From Chara braunii (taxonomy: Eukaryota > Streptophyta > Charophyceae > Charales > Characeae): DNA of 25,867 nucleotides. A model generated the notes under the pieces. The model ran no database searches and had not been told where the DNA came from. It worked only from the letters and a program-made list of their open reading frames with translations. The stretch lies in the NCBI GenBank assembly GCA_003427395.1, contig BFEA01000333.1, positions 1,179,715 to 1,205,581 on the forward strand. The letters run 5' to 3'. Positions 11,014-20,537 of this stretch are shown here, one piece after another (position 1 is the stretch's first letter; each line of letters begins with the position of its first letter). The translations under genes and the position numbers were made by a program.

Positions 11014-12464
11014 ATTCGACACTCCTAGTGAAATGGGTCATTAAAGCATTTTTCGATGACTCAACGAAACTATGGATCCGTTGAATTCATACTAGGAAAG
11101 GAGTGGGCTTATCCAACTCAGGTGACGTGTGGCGCTGTTTGCTGATTCCTTCTGTTGCCAAAAGAAAAGTTAAATCTAGAGTCTGGCAGGGGATCCTGAC
11201 GGCTTGGAAAAGTATATTCCCACAGACGATAAACCAACCAGCAACTAAGAAGGAATAACTAATCAGTATATCTTCGAGAAACCCTTGATTTTTCAGGTGG
11301 ATGGTAATGAATTTTCTGCCAAAGAAGGGGTGGGGAATTTTGGGAAAACGTGGGTGGAGAAAGGAGTCTTCTTGGTAAAACATTTGTGGGAGGAAGAAGT
11401 GGAGACTTGGATCTCAGAAGAAATACTACAACAAAGGCTGCCCAGACTGAGAAGAGTGGCCGAAAACTACAAGAAAGTGAGAGAAGCCTTACCCCCTCAG
11501 TGAGAGACACTAATGAGGAAATCTTCAGAACACGCGAGTGACACATGGCTCAGGACAGATGAGGACGAAGCTACGGTATGGAAGGAAATAGGTCCGGATC
11601 TGGCCTGAGGGTGGAAGGTGGAAGGGTGGACAAAAAGTAACAGGAGCAATGATAAAAGGAAATCGCATTTGATTCAAGCTCAGGAGAAACTTATCCCAAC
11701 AACAAGAGGCCTGACAAAAGTTCGAGTTTGGTCTGATCACAAGAAATGTGTATTGGTGGGGGGATGCTGAAGACTTTCGTATTGAACCTTTGCTGAAAGG
11801 ATGGCAGATCCCTCAAGGTGAGGGTATCCCTCTCATACAGTACAAACCCAAAATTGGGGTCAGCTTCAGGAATACTCGAGTTACAAACAATCCATCTTCA
11901 TTAGCCAAGAGACACTTCTTGTGTATGAAAGGGGCAGATGCAGTAACCCCTGACTGGACAACACAATGGAAAGTACTGAAAAAGTTGCCTTGCCAAGTTA
12001 ACGCCAGTCTGCTATGGTCTCAAAGTCTGCAGGTGGTTCCAACTGCATGTTGGTTGGCTGCAAAAGGAATGGAGGTTCAAACCTTATGCAACAGATGCGA
12101 GTGGGGATGAGAATCCAATATGCATCTGTGGATTTACTGCCCTCTGGCTGATGCCATATGGTTATGGTGGCAAACTCATTGGAAATTGATAACAAAAGAT
12201 ACTTTTCCATTGACCGATGACTGGATACTGTATGGCAGTCTACCGGAAAGAGTTTTCAAGTACACAGAGGGCTGGGGGTACGTGACACTGGTCTGTAAAG
12301 GAATCATCATGCATGAGATTTGGAAGGCAAGAAATGTGAAGGTCTTCAGGAACAAGAAAGTTGTTGAACAACAACAACAACAACAACATCATATCTTAAA
12401 GAACATTAGGCTGATGATCATGGTAGATTGGAAACGAAGTGCAGAAAGGCAGGGTCCTGGTTGA
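11014..12464 (+). pseudogene. E2 ORF2 part 3: C-terminal region with zinc finger
   Basis: Segments matching E3 appear in order but in different frames: VWRCLLIPSVAKRKVKSRVW (about 11130), KTWVEKGVFLVKHLWEE (about 11345), DFRIEPLLKGWQ (about 11775), and the finger C-N-R-C ... H-x4-C at 12087-12140. A TGA at 12108-12110 lies inside the finger. All four zinc ligands are present, unlike in E1. IWKARNVKVFRNKK at about 12320 matches the family tail. A (CAA)6 tract then adds a Gln run before VDWKRSAE. The frame closes at 12464. Confidence 0.85.
12369..12386 (+). repeat. (CAA)6 microsatellite in E2 ORF2
   Basis: It encodes six Gln in frame. E3 has a shorter, interrupted Gln-containing stretch (PHQQRQQVRR) at the same place, so this looks like a local repeat expansion in a tolerant loop. 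Confidence 0.8.
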
Positions 12465-13020
12465 CTTTGGTTCAGAAAGGCTTAGGTCAGGGATAGCCCT
12501 TTGGCATCAATTTCGTAAGAGGGAAGGATGAAATTAGGTCGCTGGATCTGTCCCTCCGGCCAATAATAAAAACAAGAGTCGGCTTAGGCTACTCAAGAGT
12601 CGAAGAAATTTCCTGGTTGGTTTGGAGTATTACCGCATCAAATCGCTTAGGTGTGCAAAGGGATAAAGCAGAAGTAGGATGTCTAGGTCGCACAAGGCCT
12701 TACTGTTTTGTCGTCTACTTTCCCATGTTGATATGGAATTAGAGTCAAGGTTGTACAGTGGGCTCACCTTTTTTTTACCTTAAGCTTCAAGTTTAACTTT
12801 TGGAAAACATCCTTAAGGCCAGGACGTTGGACCCGGTTTCCAACAGTACTTTGATTGAGAAATTGTGGAATAGTTGGTCTGGAGGTCGAGCTATGCTCGT
12901 AAGCGAAATTGGTTGAGGCTGCCAGGATAACTCCAGGTCGAATTGTGAGGTCCTCGGCCTCGTTTCAATGATTTGTTGTAATAAAAGTTTCCAGCTTTCC
13001 AAAAAAATAAAATAAAAAAA
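12465..13020 (+). other. E2 3' UTR and A-rich tail
   Basis: No gene is present. The last 200 nt match the ends of E1 and E3. AATAAA at 12980-12985 precedes the tail (13001-13020), which is A-rich with two T interruptions. The remainder, 12465-12790, shows nothing I recognise. Confidence 0.8.
12826..12961 (+). promoter_or_regulatory. Conserved 3' stem-loop pair, E2 copy
   Basis: Stem 1 is GTTGGA (12826-12831), loop CCCGGTT, TCCAAC (12839-12844). Compared with E1 both sides changed and pairing is kept (C-G to T-A). Stem 2 is GAGGTC (12947-12952), loop CTC, GGCCTC (12956-12961). The gap between stems is 102 nt, and the tail starts 39 nt after stem 2. Confidence 0.72.
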
Positions 13021-13027
13021 TTTGAGA
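13015..13027. repeat. Left target-site duplication of E3
   Basis: Six A then TTTGAGA. The right copy is at 21357-21369 with C for the first T. Confidence 0.7.
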
Positions 13028-13271
13028 ACATATAAAGAAGAACTTGACCTTGGGTCTCTCAACTTGGGAGATAGCAGAGTGGATTAGGAAGACTGACGCA
13101 TCAACCTTTCTCTCTTCAAAACAATTTAAAAAAATATTGTCATTAGGAGGATTGTCTTTGAGTCAGGAGGATAAATCGATGAACCCGGAAGGCATAACCT
13201 CCATCCCCCACCAAGGTGCCCGCATCCAAGAACCAGACGACAATGGCCATGATGATGGTACTGCCACATAA
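13028..13271 (+). pseudogene. E3 ORF1, C-terminal remnant
   Basis: About 75 residues (LSTWEIAEWIRKTDAS ... GHDDGTAT) match the end of E2 ORF1 (LSAAEIGDWITRIDAL ... GNGSAQ) along the whole length. The natural stop is the TAA at 13269-13271. The upstream part was never copied, because the element begins here. The ATG at 13044 is only the first one after the truncation. Confidence 0.8.
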
Positions 13272-13433
13272 AATTCGTTTGGCATCGTGGAATGTAAAAG
13301 GTTTATGTGACACTTCTTTGCGACAAAAAAACCCGATTGAGGGTCTGGATCCACTCTGCAAATGCCCACATAACATGCATTCAGGAGACCAAGTTAGACA
13401 GGGAAAGAACTACAGAGATTCGGCACTGGTGGG
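13255..13433 (+). pseudogene. E3 ORF2 endonuclease, first part, before the hAT insertion
   Basis: ORF2 starts at the ATG at 13255 (another ATG in frame is at 13252), overlapping the ORF1 stop by 17 nt. LASWNVKGL follows. A shift near 13300 moves to the frame with ITCIQETKLD and RHWW, where the transposon begins. The protein resumes at 15267. Confidence 0.88.
13426..13433. repeat. Left 8-bp TSD of the hAT-like element
   Basis: CTGGTGGG, identical to 15259-15266. Part of the codons for WWG/D of the E3 endonuclease. Confidence 0.9.
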
Positions 13434-13730
13434 CAGAGGTGGGTAATTTTTGTTTTTCCTCACCCTCGACCCCACCCGCCCAATTTTTTTCCCCCCCCAT
13501 CCACCCGACCCAAAAATTTTATTTTTTACTCTTAGACAACCCCACCCACCCAAAATATTTTTTGATATTTCAGCCCCACGCCCGATCCGCCCGTGACCCC
13601 AAAAAAACCCTCACCCACACCCGCCCGTACCCGTAAGAGTATCATCACCCGCCCGCGTCCAATACCTAAATTTTCTTCACCCGCACCCACCCGCATCAGC
13701 CCGTGCCTGCCCATGCCAGTCCCTTACATC

Positions 13731-14990
13731 ATCACGATTTCATCAGCAACATAGCATTGCAATAAAGACATATAAAATCCTTTTATTAAAACTACGGCAA
13801 CATCAATGCAATCAGACTCGTCTTCTTTTCCACTTCGCATACATGCAAACAGACGGCGATTCACGCTGGCGTAGAGCGCCCACTCAAAGCTCAGAGATAT
13901 GGACAAAGAGAACACAATTCAGTTGCAAATTCACTTCAACAGGCTATGGCGCACCAACGCCTGTACATCCACTCTCGTCACTGTGTCCGACACCACTGCT
14001 TGCACATGCTCACTCTGGATCACCCTGAATACTCCACACACGCACACTCTATCAGATACCTCTACCCTACGGCGGCTATGGCAGCTCGCCACTACTACTA
14101 TGGCTATGATCTCCCTTCAGTCCACTTCGTATTCGGGCAACCTGCAGACCACCTTCGCACAAGACGTTGTAGCAACGCTTCCGCATGGCTTACACAGCGA
14201 ATGAATGAATGGTTGGGTGCTGCCTCTTGATTTATACTTCTGTAACTCGTTGGTCTGCCCCTTTCCCAGGCCCTTGGTGCACACAGTCCCACACGGTACT
14301 TGCTTGACTGGACTCTGACTGACTGGGACCGGTGCCGCTGACTGCATGAGTTTGCACTGCTAACTCTATGCAGTCGCACTGCCAACGTATAACACAGTTG
14401 GCTCACCACTGGCCCACTTGCCTCTGACTAAAGGCCCACCCCTTGCCCACTTGCCTCTGACTAAACGTGGGACACTTCAAAAAGCCACTTCCGGACCTTC
14501 CGAAAGGCTGTGGACTTGGCCTTTTGGGTACTGTAGCAGCTACGACCTTTACCTTTCAGGACTATAGCAGCTATGACCTTGACCTTTCAGAGCATCTACA
14601 GCCACGACCTTTGCAGAGTTGTGACTCCTAATCGACAGACCTACAGATGAAACCCCTACCACTACACGGACCTACGACAGACGACAAACAACTACCAAAA
14701 CACAGATCACGGGTTCAAACACTTAGGGGTCGACTCGGTACTGTACATGGGCAAAGTGAGGTCTGGGGATCGAACTCTAGGGCCCGTATCCATGACTGTC
14801 GAAAGGTGAAAACCGTTTCATCAACAATGCGACTCAAACTTCTCAAAGGAAAATATTTCAAGATTTTTTTTTTTCTGCCCAGGGGCAGCTGCACTGCTTT
14901 CGCACCGGTGTTACTTCATCGGGACCTGGTCAACTGAATCAGACACTTTTTTCTTTGGCTCTCAACCTCAAGCCTGACGTACTATACAAG
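13731..14990. other. Internal sequence of the hAT-like element, no recognised gene
   Basis: The ORFs here on either strand are 101 codons or fewer and not protein-like by eye. A 21-bp direct repeat (14412-14432 and 14445-14465) and a run of three imperfect units of about 26-31 bp (14531-14618, each with a TACGACCTT or TATGACCTT core) are visible. The internal sequence may be captured DNA. I cannot name a source. Confidence 0.5.
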
Positions 14991-15035
14991 GAGAGGAAGG
15001 GGGGGGGGAGGAGGGGAGGGGAGGGGAGGGGAGGG
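14991..15035 (+). repeat. G-rich (GAGGG)n tract
   Basis: A run of G with GAGGGGAGGGG repeats inside the hAT-like element, with many G3-G4 runs. It is capable of a G-quadruplex on the + strand. Confidence 0.8.
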
Positions 15036-15258
15036 CATAATTTTCGGGTTATTCTGGGTCTATGGGTCGGGTGACCCAGGCCAAGCCATCACCCGCCTCC
15101 CACCCACCCAACGGGTGACCCAGGTCAAATCTTGACCCGCCCGTCACCCAGAAAGGCATGCTGGCTGCACCCGCCCATAACCCACCCAAGACAACTCATG
15201 TAGACTTAAATCCGACGTGCAGGTGGGTGCGGCTCTGGGCACCCGGTGCCCAGCTCTG

Positions 15259-15266
15259 CTGGTGGG
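15259..15266. repeat. Right 8-bp TSD of the hAT-like element
   Basis: CTGGTGGG, identical to 13426-13433. The E3 frame resumes straight after it. Confidence 0.9.
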
Positions 15267-15910
15267 ACGACCCTTAGTATTGGGCACCTGCAGAGGGAAC
15301 AAGGGGTGGAGTGGGGATTCTGATCCATAAGGATTTGGATTTTGAAACTATGGATTCGTACATAGACCCAGGAGGTCGGTGGGCCTGGGTAAAACTGAAT
15401 ATTGATGCAGAAGTATGGGCCATAATGACAGTATATGCACCTAACAGCTACACGGAAAGAACAATTTTTTTTGCTAATCTCCCAGCCTTGATTCCGGACG
15501 TGGAAAACCTTGCAACCCTAAGGGATTGGAACACTACACTTAACCCAGGCTTGGATTCCCCGGAATCCTTCCCGCTGAGATCGGACTGCTCGATGTTATT
15601 ATCCTTTTTGGAATCCCAGAGTTTGGTTGATGCATACAAAGTAATGCACCTAGATGACCACGGGTACACATGGTATGGTCCCGGCCCATCGAGAACTACA
15701 CCAGAACCCCATCGTAGACTAGATATAATCTTCATCAGAGGAAACGTTTGGGACAAATGCATTATGTCAGATTGTCAGGCCACATCAATGTCAGACCACC
15801 ACCCAGTTTTTTTGGACGTGGTGACCAGCGAAATGATGCAACAAACCAGACCCCCCTTTTGCCTCAACGTCAACAACTTGAAAGACAAAGGTATACCTAC
15901 ATGGGTTAGT
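15267..15910 (+). pseudogene. E3 ORF2 endonuclease, second part
   Basis: The frame resumes after the hAT TSD with a TAG at 15275-15277 where E2 has Gln (CAG), then YWAPAEG, GVGILIHKDL, RDWNTTLNPGL (about 15520), YTWYGP, RRLDIIF (about 15715) and MSDHHPVF (about 15790). All of the endonuclease motifs that E1 and E2 have lost in part are present here. The coding then runs to WVS at 15910, where a second insertion breaks it. Confidence 0.9.
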
Positions 15911-17055
15911 TCGCAGCCCGTCAGGGGGGCATTTTGCCTCCTGAGACATTTCCCCCTCCGAGATATTTTCGTCGTCCTTCGTTATACCGGTTGTTGATTA
16001 GGGATCGTTTGGTCGTTGGAAGGTTCGAAAAATGCAGGCAGGTGCAGACACGACAATTTGGGGGGGGGGTGGCAGTTTCTTTGAAAAATGGGGGACCGGT
16101 AGCTGCCCGTGGGACCGTGCGCTGGGTTTCACGCTGGGTTATGGTCGAAATGGTGACAAAGTAGTGGCAGGGTGGATCTTTTTTGCGGGGTGGTGCCAGT
16201 TTCTTTGAAAAATGCGGGACTGGTAGCTGGCCGTGGGACCGCGCGCTGGGTTTTGGTCGAAACGCAGCCGCAGGGTGGAAAAATGGAAAAGTTTGCAGCC
16301 CGTCAGGAGTGCGTTCCCCCCCCCCCCTGAGACATTTTTCCCCGAGACATTTTCGTCGTCCTTCGTTATACCGGTCGTTGATTCGGGCTCGTTTGGTCGT
16401 TGGAAGGTTCAAAAATGCAGGCAGGTCCAGGCACGACACTTTTAGTGGGGGGTGGCAGTTTCTTTGAGAAATGCAGGACTGGTAGCTCCCCGTGGGACCG
16501 CGCACTGGGTTTTGGTCGAAATGGTGGCAAAGCAATGGCAGGGTGAATCTTTGGGGGGTGGTGGCAATTTCTTTGAAAAATGTGGGACCGGTAGCTGCTC
16601 GTGGGCCCGTGCGCCGGGTTTTGGTCGTAACGGTGGCAAAGCAACGGGAGGGTGGAAAAGTGGAAAAGTCTGAATTGGAACGGGTGCAGCCTTGGCCGCA
16701 GGTTGAAACGATACACCTGCATTACATTTGCAAATACAAATAAATGTGTCTGAACGTGGACGTATTCAACGCCCCACACGTTCAACGCCCAATTGAGTGA
16801 GTCACATGTGACAAAACAACTTTTATTTAATGAAAAAAAAATTACAACAAATCCCACACATTCCAACACTAACAGATGTGATAAACACAAACACCCTAAG
16901 TATCACACAAACACACACACATTAATCTTGACATATACACACAAATACCTTTTTTTTTTCATGCAACAATCACCATATTTCTAAACCTCACCAATAACGC
17001 CCCCTTTACCAATCAAGGATATACAAACTACCGGTTGCTCACCCGTGCCCTCATG
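15911..17055. mobile_element. Unclassified 1145-bp insertion in E3, built of tandem units
   Basis: It splits the E3 linker between WVS and AQMVGW; E2 reads WVIAQMKDW there without a gap. The candidate target duplication is ATGGGTTAGT (15901-15910) and ATAAGTCAAT (17056-17065), where all four differences are transitions. The left two thirds is a 382-bp tandem repeat. The right third is A/T- and CA-rich with a perfect 12-bp palindrome GTCACATGTGAC (16801-16812) and a T9 run at 16950. I see no convincing terminal inverted repeat, poly(A) or coding domain, so the class is open. Confidence 0.65.
15913..16672. repeat. Tandem repeat, two 382-bp units each with two ~110-bp sub-repeats
   Basis: GCAGCCCGTCAGG starts unit 1 at 15913 and unit 2 at 16295. 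Each unit carries GAGACATTT, CGTCCTTCGTTATACCGG, a TGCAGGCAGGT block, then two sub-repeats that start with GGCAGTTTCTTTGAAAAATG or a variant (16071, 16195, 16454, 16563). Each sub-repeat runs through a GGTAGCT-CGTGGGACCG core to GGCAGGGTGG. This is a higher-order structure of the kind seen in satellites or in some element promoters. Confidence 0.85.
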
Positions 17056-17065
17056 ATAAGTCAAT

Positions 17066-18977
17066 GCTCAAATGGTTGGTTGGCAGGAGGCAAAACCTCT
17101 CTTTTCATCGGAAGACCAGTAGATGGCAGTTGGTTTAGGAATTATAAGGGAAGCCCTCATTGTATTCTTACGAATGAAAGTCGCTAATATGCGGTGGATG
17201 GAACTAAAGTATCAACGAGAGGTAGAGGAGGCGGAAACCCAAATGGGACGGGATCCGTTCTCAGACTACTACTGGGCCGAAAATAGGAGGATTGCGCTGG
17301 GATAGTTGGAAAGTCTGGAGTGTTAGAGGCAAACGGACTGGTTAGAATAACTGAAATTAAGGGGTATTGTAGGATATGATAAAATGACCAAACTGACCTT
17401 CCATTCTCTAATTCTCAAACAGACAAAACCTCTGATCAGGGATCTTGTCCATCCATTTGAGTGAGATGTTCCAATTGCCACTGACACACAACAAATGTGT
17501 TCCTATGCCCTGGAATATTTCAGGGATATAGTCACTACGAGGAGACCCTTTGATAATTTTGACACTGACCTCTCTGCGTCGTCAGATTTTTGGACCAGAT
17601 CTAGTGCCAGTATTAGTACAACCTCAAGATCAGCTCTAGAGGCCCCTCTTTCAGAAAAAGAATTGCATAGTGCTATAAAACAAATGGCGTTGGGAAAATG
17701 CCCAGGGTTGGACGGTCTCCCGATATAACTGATTTCGAATTGTTGGAAGACCTTTGCCCCCTTTCTGTGTCGAAGCTATAATAATGCATTAACTACTGGC
17801 AAACTACCCTCTTGTATGGTAAAAGGAGTGATCTCCTTATTGTACAAAAAGGGTGACAGGAGAGAAGTCAAAAATTACCGTCCGATCTCGATACTGAACA
17901 TTGTATACAAAATCTTGGTCAAAACGTTGGCCTTGAGATTAGCAGCCGAACTTTTGGGGCTTGTGGGTTGGGAACAAGGCGCCTTTGTCAAAGGAAGATC
18001 GATCTTTGACCATAGTACAAACGCTGGAAATAATTGGATCTGAAAAAAGGGACGTAGCAGTTCTGTTACTAGACACAGAAAAGGCATATGACAGAGTGGT
18101 GTGGGTATTCGTATCTACCACTCTGTCCAAAATGGGTTTCGGACCGGACTTCATGAAATGGATCTATGCAATGTATACAAATGTTGTGTCCGTAGTGCTT
18201 GTCAATGACCAGGTATCAGCGAAATTCCCCTTGACCCGTTCCTTAAGACAAGGGTGTCCCTTAGCTCCCCTACTCTTTGTTCTTAAACTAGAAACCTTGT
18301 TAGATAATATTAGAAATAATCCCAACATAAAAGGATTACATATTAGTCCATCCCTCCAATGGAAAGGAGGAGCAATCGCAGATGACTTGACAGTTGCCTG
18401 TGAGAACTCTCCCAATTCTTTGGGGGAAACACGTGTTGTTTTAAAAGAGTATTGTGTTTTGTCTGATGCTTTAATTAATTGGGCAAAGTCGGTATACCTT
18501 CTACCATCGTTGTTCTCACTTGCTGTGGATTGGGGATTGAGGATTATCCCATCTGAGAATTTTGAACGCTTCCTAGGAGTACAAGTTTCTTTATCGGACT
18601 ACTCCAAGACACAGGACGAGCTTCTCACCGGGAAGGTAACAGCGAAAATACAAGGGTGGTTGAAAAACTACAAGCTATCTGTTTTTGGGAGGGCATTGGT
18701 ATTGTCTTCTGCGGCCTTTTCAATACTGTGGTTTCCGCTTTCAATCTGTTTGTTGGGCAGTGAGGCCTATGGTGAGATTAAGCGTGCAGTGACAAGATAC
18801 CTTTGGAAACCAAAGGCAGAAGAGGACCATGGCTTTGTATCCAAGGTGGTCTAGGATGTAGTAACTGCTCCGCGCTCGCAAGGGGGGTTGGGACTGTTGG
18901 ATCCCCGAGCACAGAATTGGGTCCTCCTAGCGAAATGGATTATTAAAGCTATGTTCGAAGACCCCTCGAAACTATAG
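17066..18977 (+). pseudogene. E3 ORF2 part 2: linker and reverse transcriptase
   Basis: Frame 2 holds AQMVGW, LGIIREALIV, DPFSDYYWAE and the start of RT (KCPGLDGLPI, LLYKKGDRREVKNYRPISIL, EQGAFVKGRSIFD) with stops at 17120, 17303 and 17726. A shift near 18005-18015 leads to a 297-codon open stretch with motif A LLLDTEKAYDRV, motif B LRQGCPLAPLLF, motif C GGAIADDLTVAC and the thumb (RFLGVQVSL, IQGWLKNYKLSVFGR, YLWKPKAEED). ADD is intact. TAG at 18852-18854 and 18975-18977 replace Trp codons that E2 keeps as TGG. GGLGLLDP is at about 18885. It is the best preserved RT palm of the three. Confidence 0.93.
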
Positions 18978-20459
18978 GTGCGGTTGGTTGAGTACATTCT
19001 AAGTAAAAAATGGGGGTTGGGAACCTCAGAAGGTGTATGGAAGTGTTGCTTGATTCCATCCTGGGTAAATAGAAAAGTTAAATCAAGAGTGTGGAACGGA
19101 ATATTGTACGTATGGAAGAAGTTGTTCCCACAGGTTATTCAGCAGCCAAGAACAAAGAAGGAAATTGTGAATCAAGTCTTGTTTGAAAATCCTTTTATCT
19201 GCCTGGTGGATGAAAGGAGCTTAGCGGCTAGGGATGACCCAAACAACTTTGGTAAGGCCTGGGTCGAAAAAGGGGTGATACAGGTCAAGCACCTGTGGGA
19301 CGAAGGAAAGGATGACTGGGTATCTGAGGAAGATTTGAAACAGAGACTGCCGAGACTAAGGCAAGTTCCAGATAACCTAGCAGTGATCCTTGCTGCGTTT
19401 CCTTCCACTTGGAAGTCGGCTCTCAAAGCGGATGCAGAATATGGCCCGGGTTTTTGGTTGGAGTCTGACGAAGACCCTGGTCTTGTCCTGAAGGTGGTTG
19501 GCCGGGAACTGGGCTCGAGCTGGAGTGTGGAAGAATGGAAGATGCAATGTGATAAGGGCAATAGGTTGAAGTTTCAGCGGATGATAACTCTTCCCAGTAC
19601 AACGGATTTGGTGGAGGTTCGTACAGTTCAAGTGGACAAGCAGGTAAGCCTGTTGGGAAGAGCAGAAGCTTTCAGGATTGAACCGGTCTTATGGGGGTGG
19701 AAATCTGATCCCCACTGCTCAAACACAAAGAAATCAACAACTCTGATTAACTATCACACGAAGATAGGGGTCAGACATGCGTGTGCATGAAAGCCATCTC
19801 CGTTAAGTCTGGCCTCTAGGAGATTTGAAAGAAAAAAAAACATGCTAGTCCCTCAGCCAAATTGGAAATCATAGTGGAAAGCCCTGACACGAATTCCGGG
19901 GCAGAAGATTGCAAGTTTGCTCTGGTTACAGTCCTTGCAGGTTACTCCATCAACAGTCTGGCTCACTTCAAAAGTTATGGACCTGCCCATAACTTGTGCA
20001 CGTTGTCAGTGGGGTTGGGAGACTACTGGCCATTTGTGGATTCATTGTCCCATGGCTGATGAGATGTGACAATGCTGGTTTAGGCTGTGGAAAGATCTAA
20101 GTGGGGAGAAGTTCCTCTAGACTGAGGACTGGATACTTTATGCAACCCTCCCGAGACCAGGTATTAAGTTGACGGAAGGGTGGGGATTTATAGCCTCACT
20201 CTGCAAAGGAATTATGATGCAGAAAATATGGCATGCCCATAATGCGATGGTTTTTAGGGAAAAAAAAATCAGCCCGCACCAGCAGCGCCAGCAAGTCAGG
20301 CGGAATGTCAGGTTTTCTATTCTGGCGGACTGGAAGCGGTGCAGAGACACCCAAGGAAAAAACCATCGTTGGTTTCAGAAAACATGGATACATGAAAACC
20401 TGGCTTACGTGGATGATAAGGGACAGTTGATTATCGGCTGTTGGTTGAACCCTCGTTAA
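18978..20459 (+). pseudogene. E3 ORF2 part 3: C-terminal region
   Basis: It is open from 18978 to 19790 (VWKCCLIPSW, KSRVWNGILYVWKKLFP, LFENPF, VEKGVIQVKHLWDE, LKQRLPRLRQ, TWKSALKADAEYG, FRIEPVLWGW). Decayed frames follow. The finger region is near 19990-20060 (TCARCQWGWETTGHLWIHCPMA read across a shift), and KIWHAHNAMVFREKK is at about 20225. The protein ends ... IIGCWLNPR with TAA at 20457-20459, matching the end of E1 ORF2. This uninterrupted part reveals the inversion in E1. Confidence 0.88.
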
Positions 20460-20537
20460 CACAGGTAGCAACTGGTCGATTTAGACCAGACTTTGATCAT
20501 TTAGAAGTGTTTGGTTCGAGATTGGCAATCGAGCTTA

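Larger units (their letters stand above)
6552..13020 (+). mobile_element. Non-LTR retrotransposon E2, L1 type
   Basis: It contains ORF1 (starting in a Lys/Glu-rich region, without the knuckle seen in E1, so probably 5'-truncated), ORF2, a 3' UTR with the conserved stem-loops, and an impure A tail at 13001-13020. It abuts the E1 tail with no bases between, so its target duplication would be poly(A) and cannot be told from the tails. It is closer to E3 than to E1 throughout ORF2. It has many frameshifts, a 77-nt deletion in the endonuclease and a damaged RT active site. Confidence 0.92.
13434..15258. mobile_element. hAT-like non-autonomous DNA transposon, 1825 bp
   Basis: It is flanked by a perfect 8-bp duplication CTGGTGGG (13426-13433 and 15259-15266), the size hAT transposases make. 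The termini are imperfect inverted repeats: CAGAGGTGGGTA at the left, and TGCCCAGCTCTG at the right (reverse complement CAGAGCTGGGCA), with 10 of 12 positions matching. CAGAG-TGGG is a typical hAT end. Both sub-terminal zones are full of short ACCCGCCC, CCCACCC and GGGTGACCC words, the usual form of hAT transposase-binding repeats. No ORF resembling a transposase or BED finger is present, so the copy depends on another source of enzyme. Removing it with one TSD restores the host LINE reading RHWWDDP-stop-YWAPAEG, collinear with E2. Confidence 0.9.

Noticed and set aside
13724-14409. Small minus-strand ORFs inside the hAT-like element as a captured gene or transposase
   Set aside because: Short, repetitive composition, and no transposase, BED or dimerisation motif.
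15921-16890. Minus-strand ORFs of 204 and 174 codons across the 382-bp repeat
   Set aside because: They read the same G/C-rich repeat in shifting frames (382 is not a multiple of three) and give no recognisable or consistent protein.
15906-17057. Helitron-like ends of the 1145-bp insert (TTAG at the left, GA before T at the right, GCCC/GGGC hairpin near the left end)
   Set aside because: The host bases at the left are G|TTAG, not A|TTAG, and the reconstructed LINE frame fits a 9-10 bp duplication better. The short motifs are easily found by chance.
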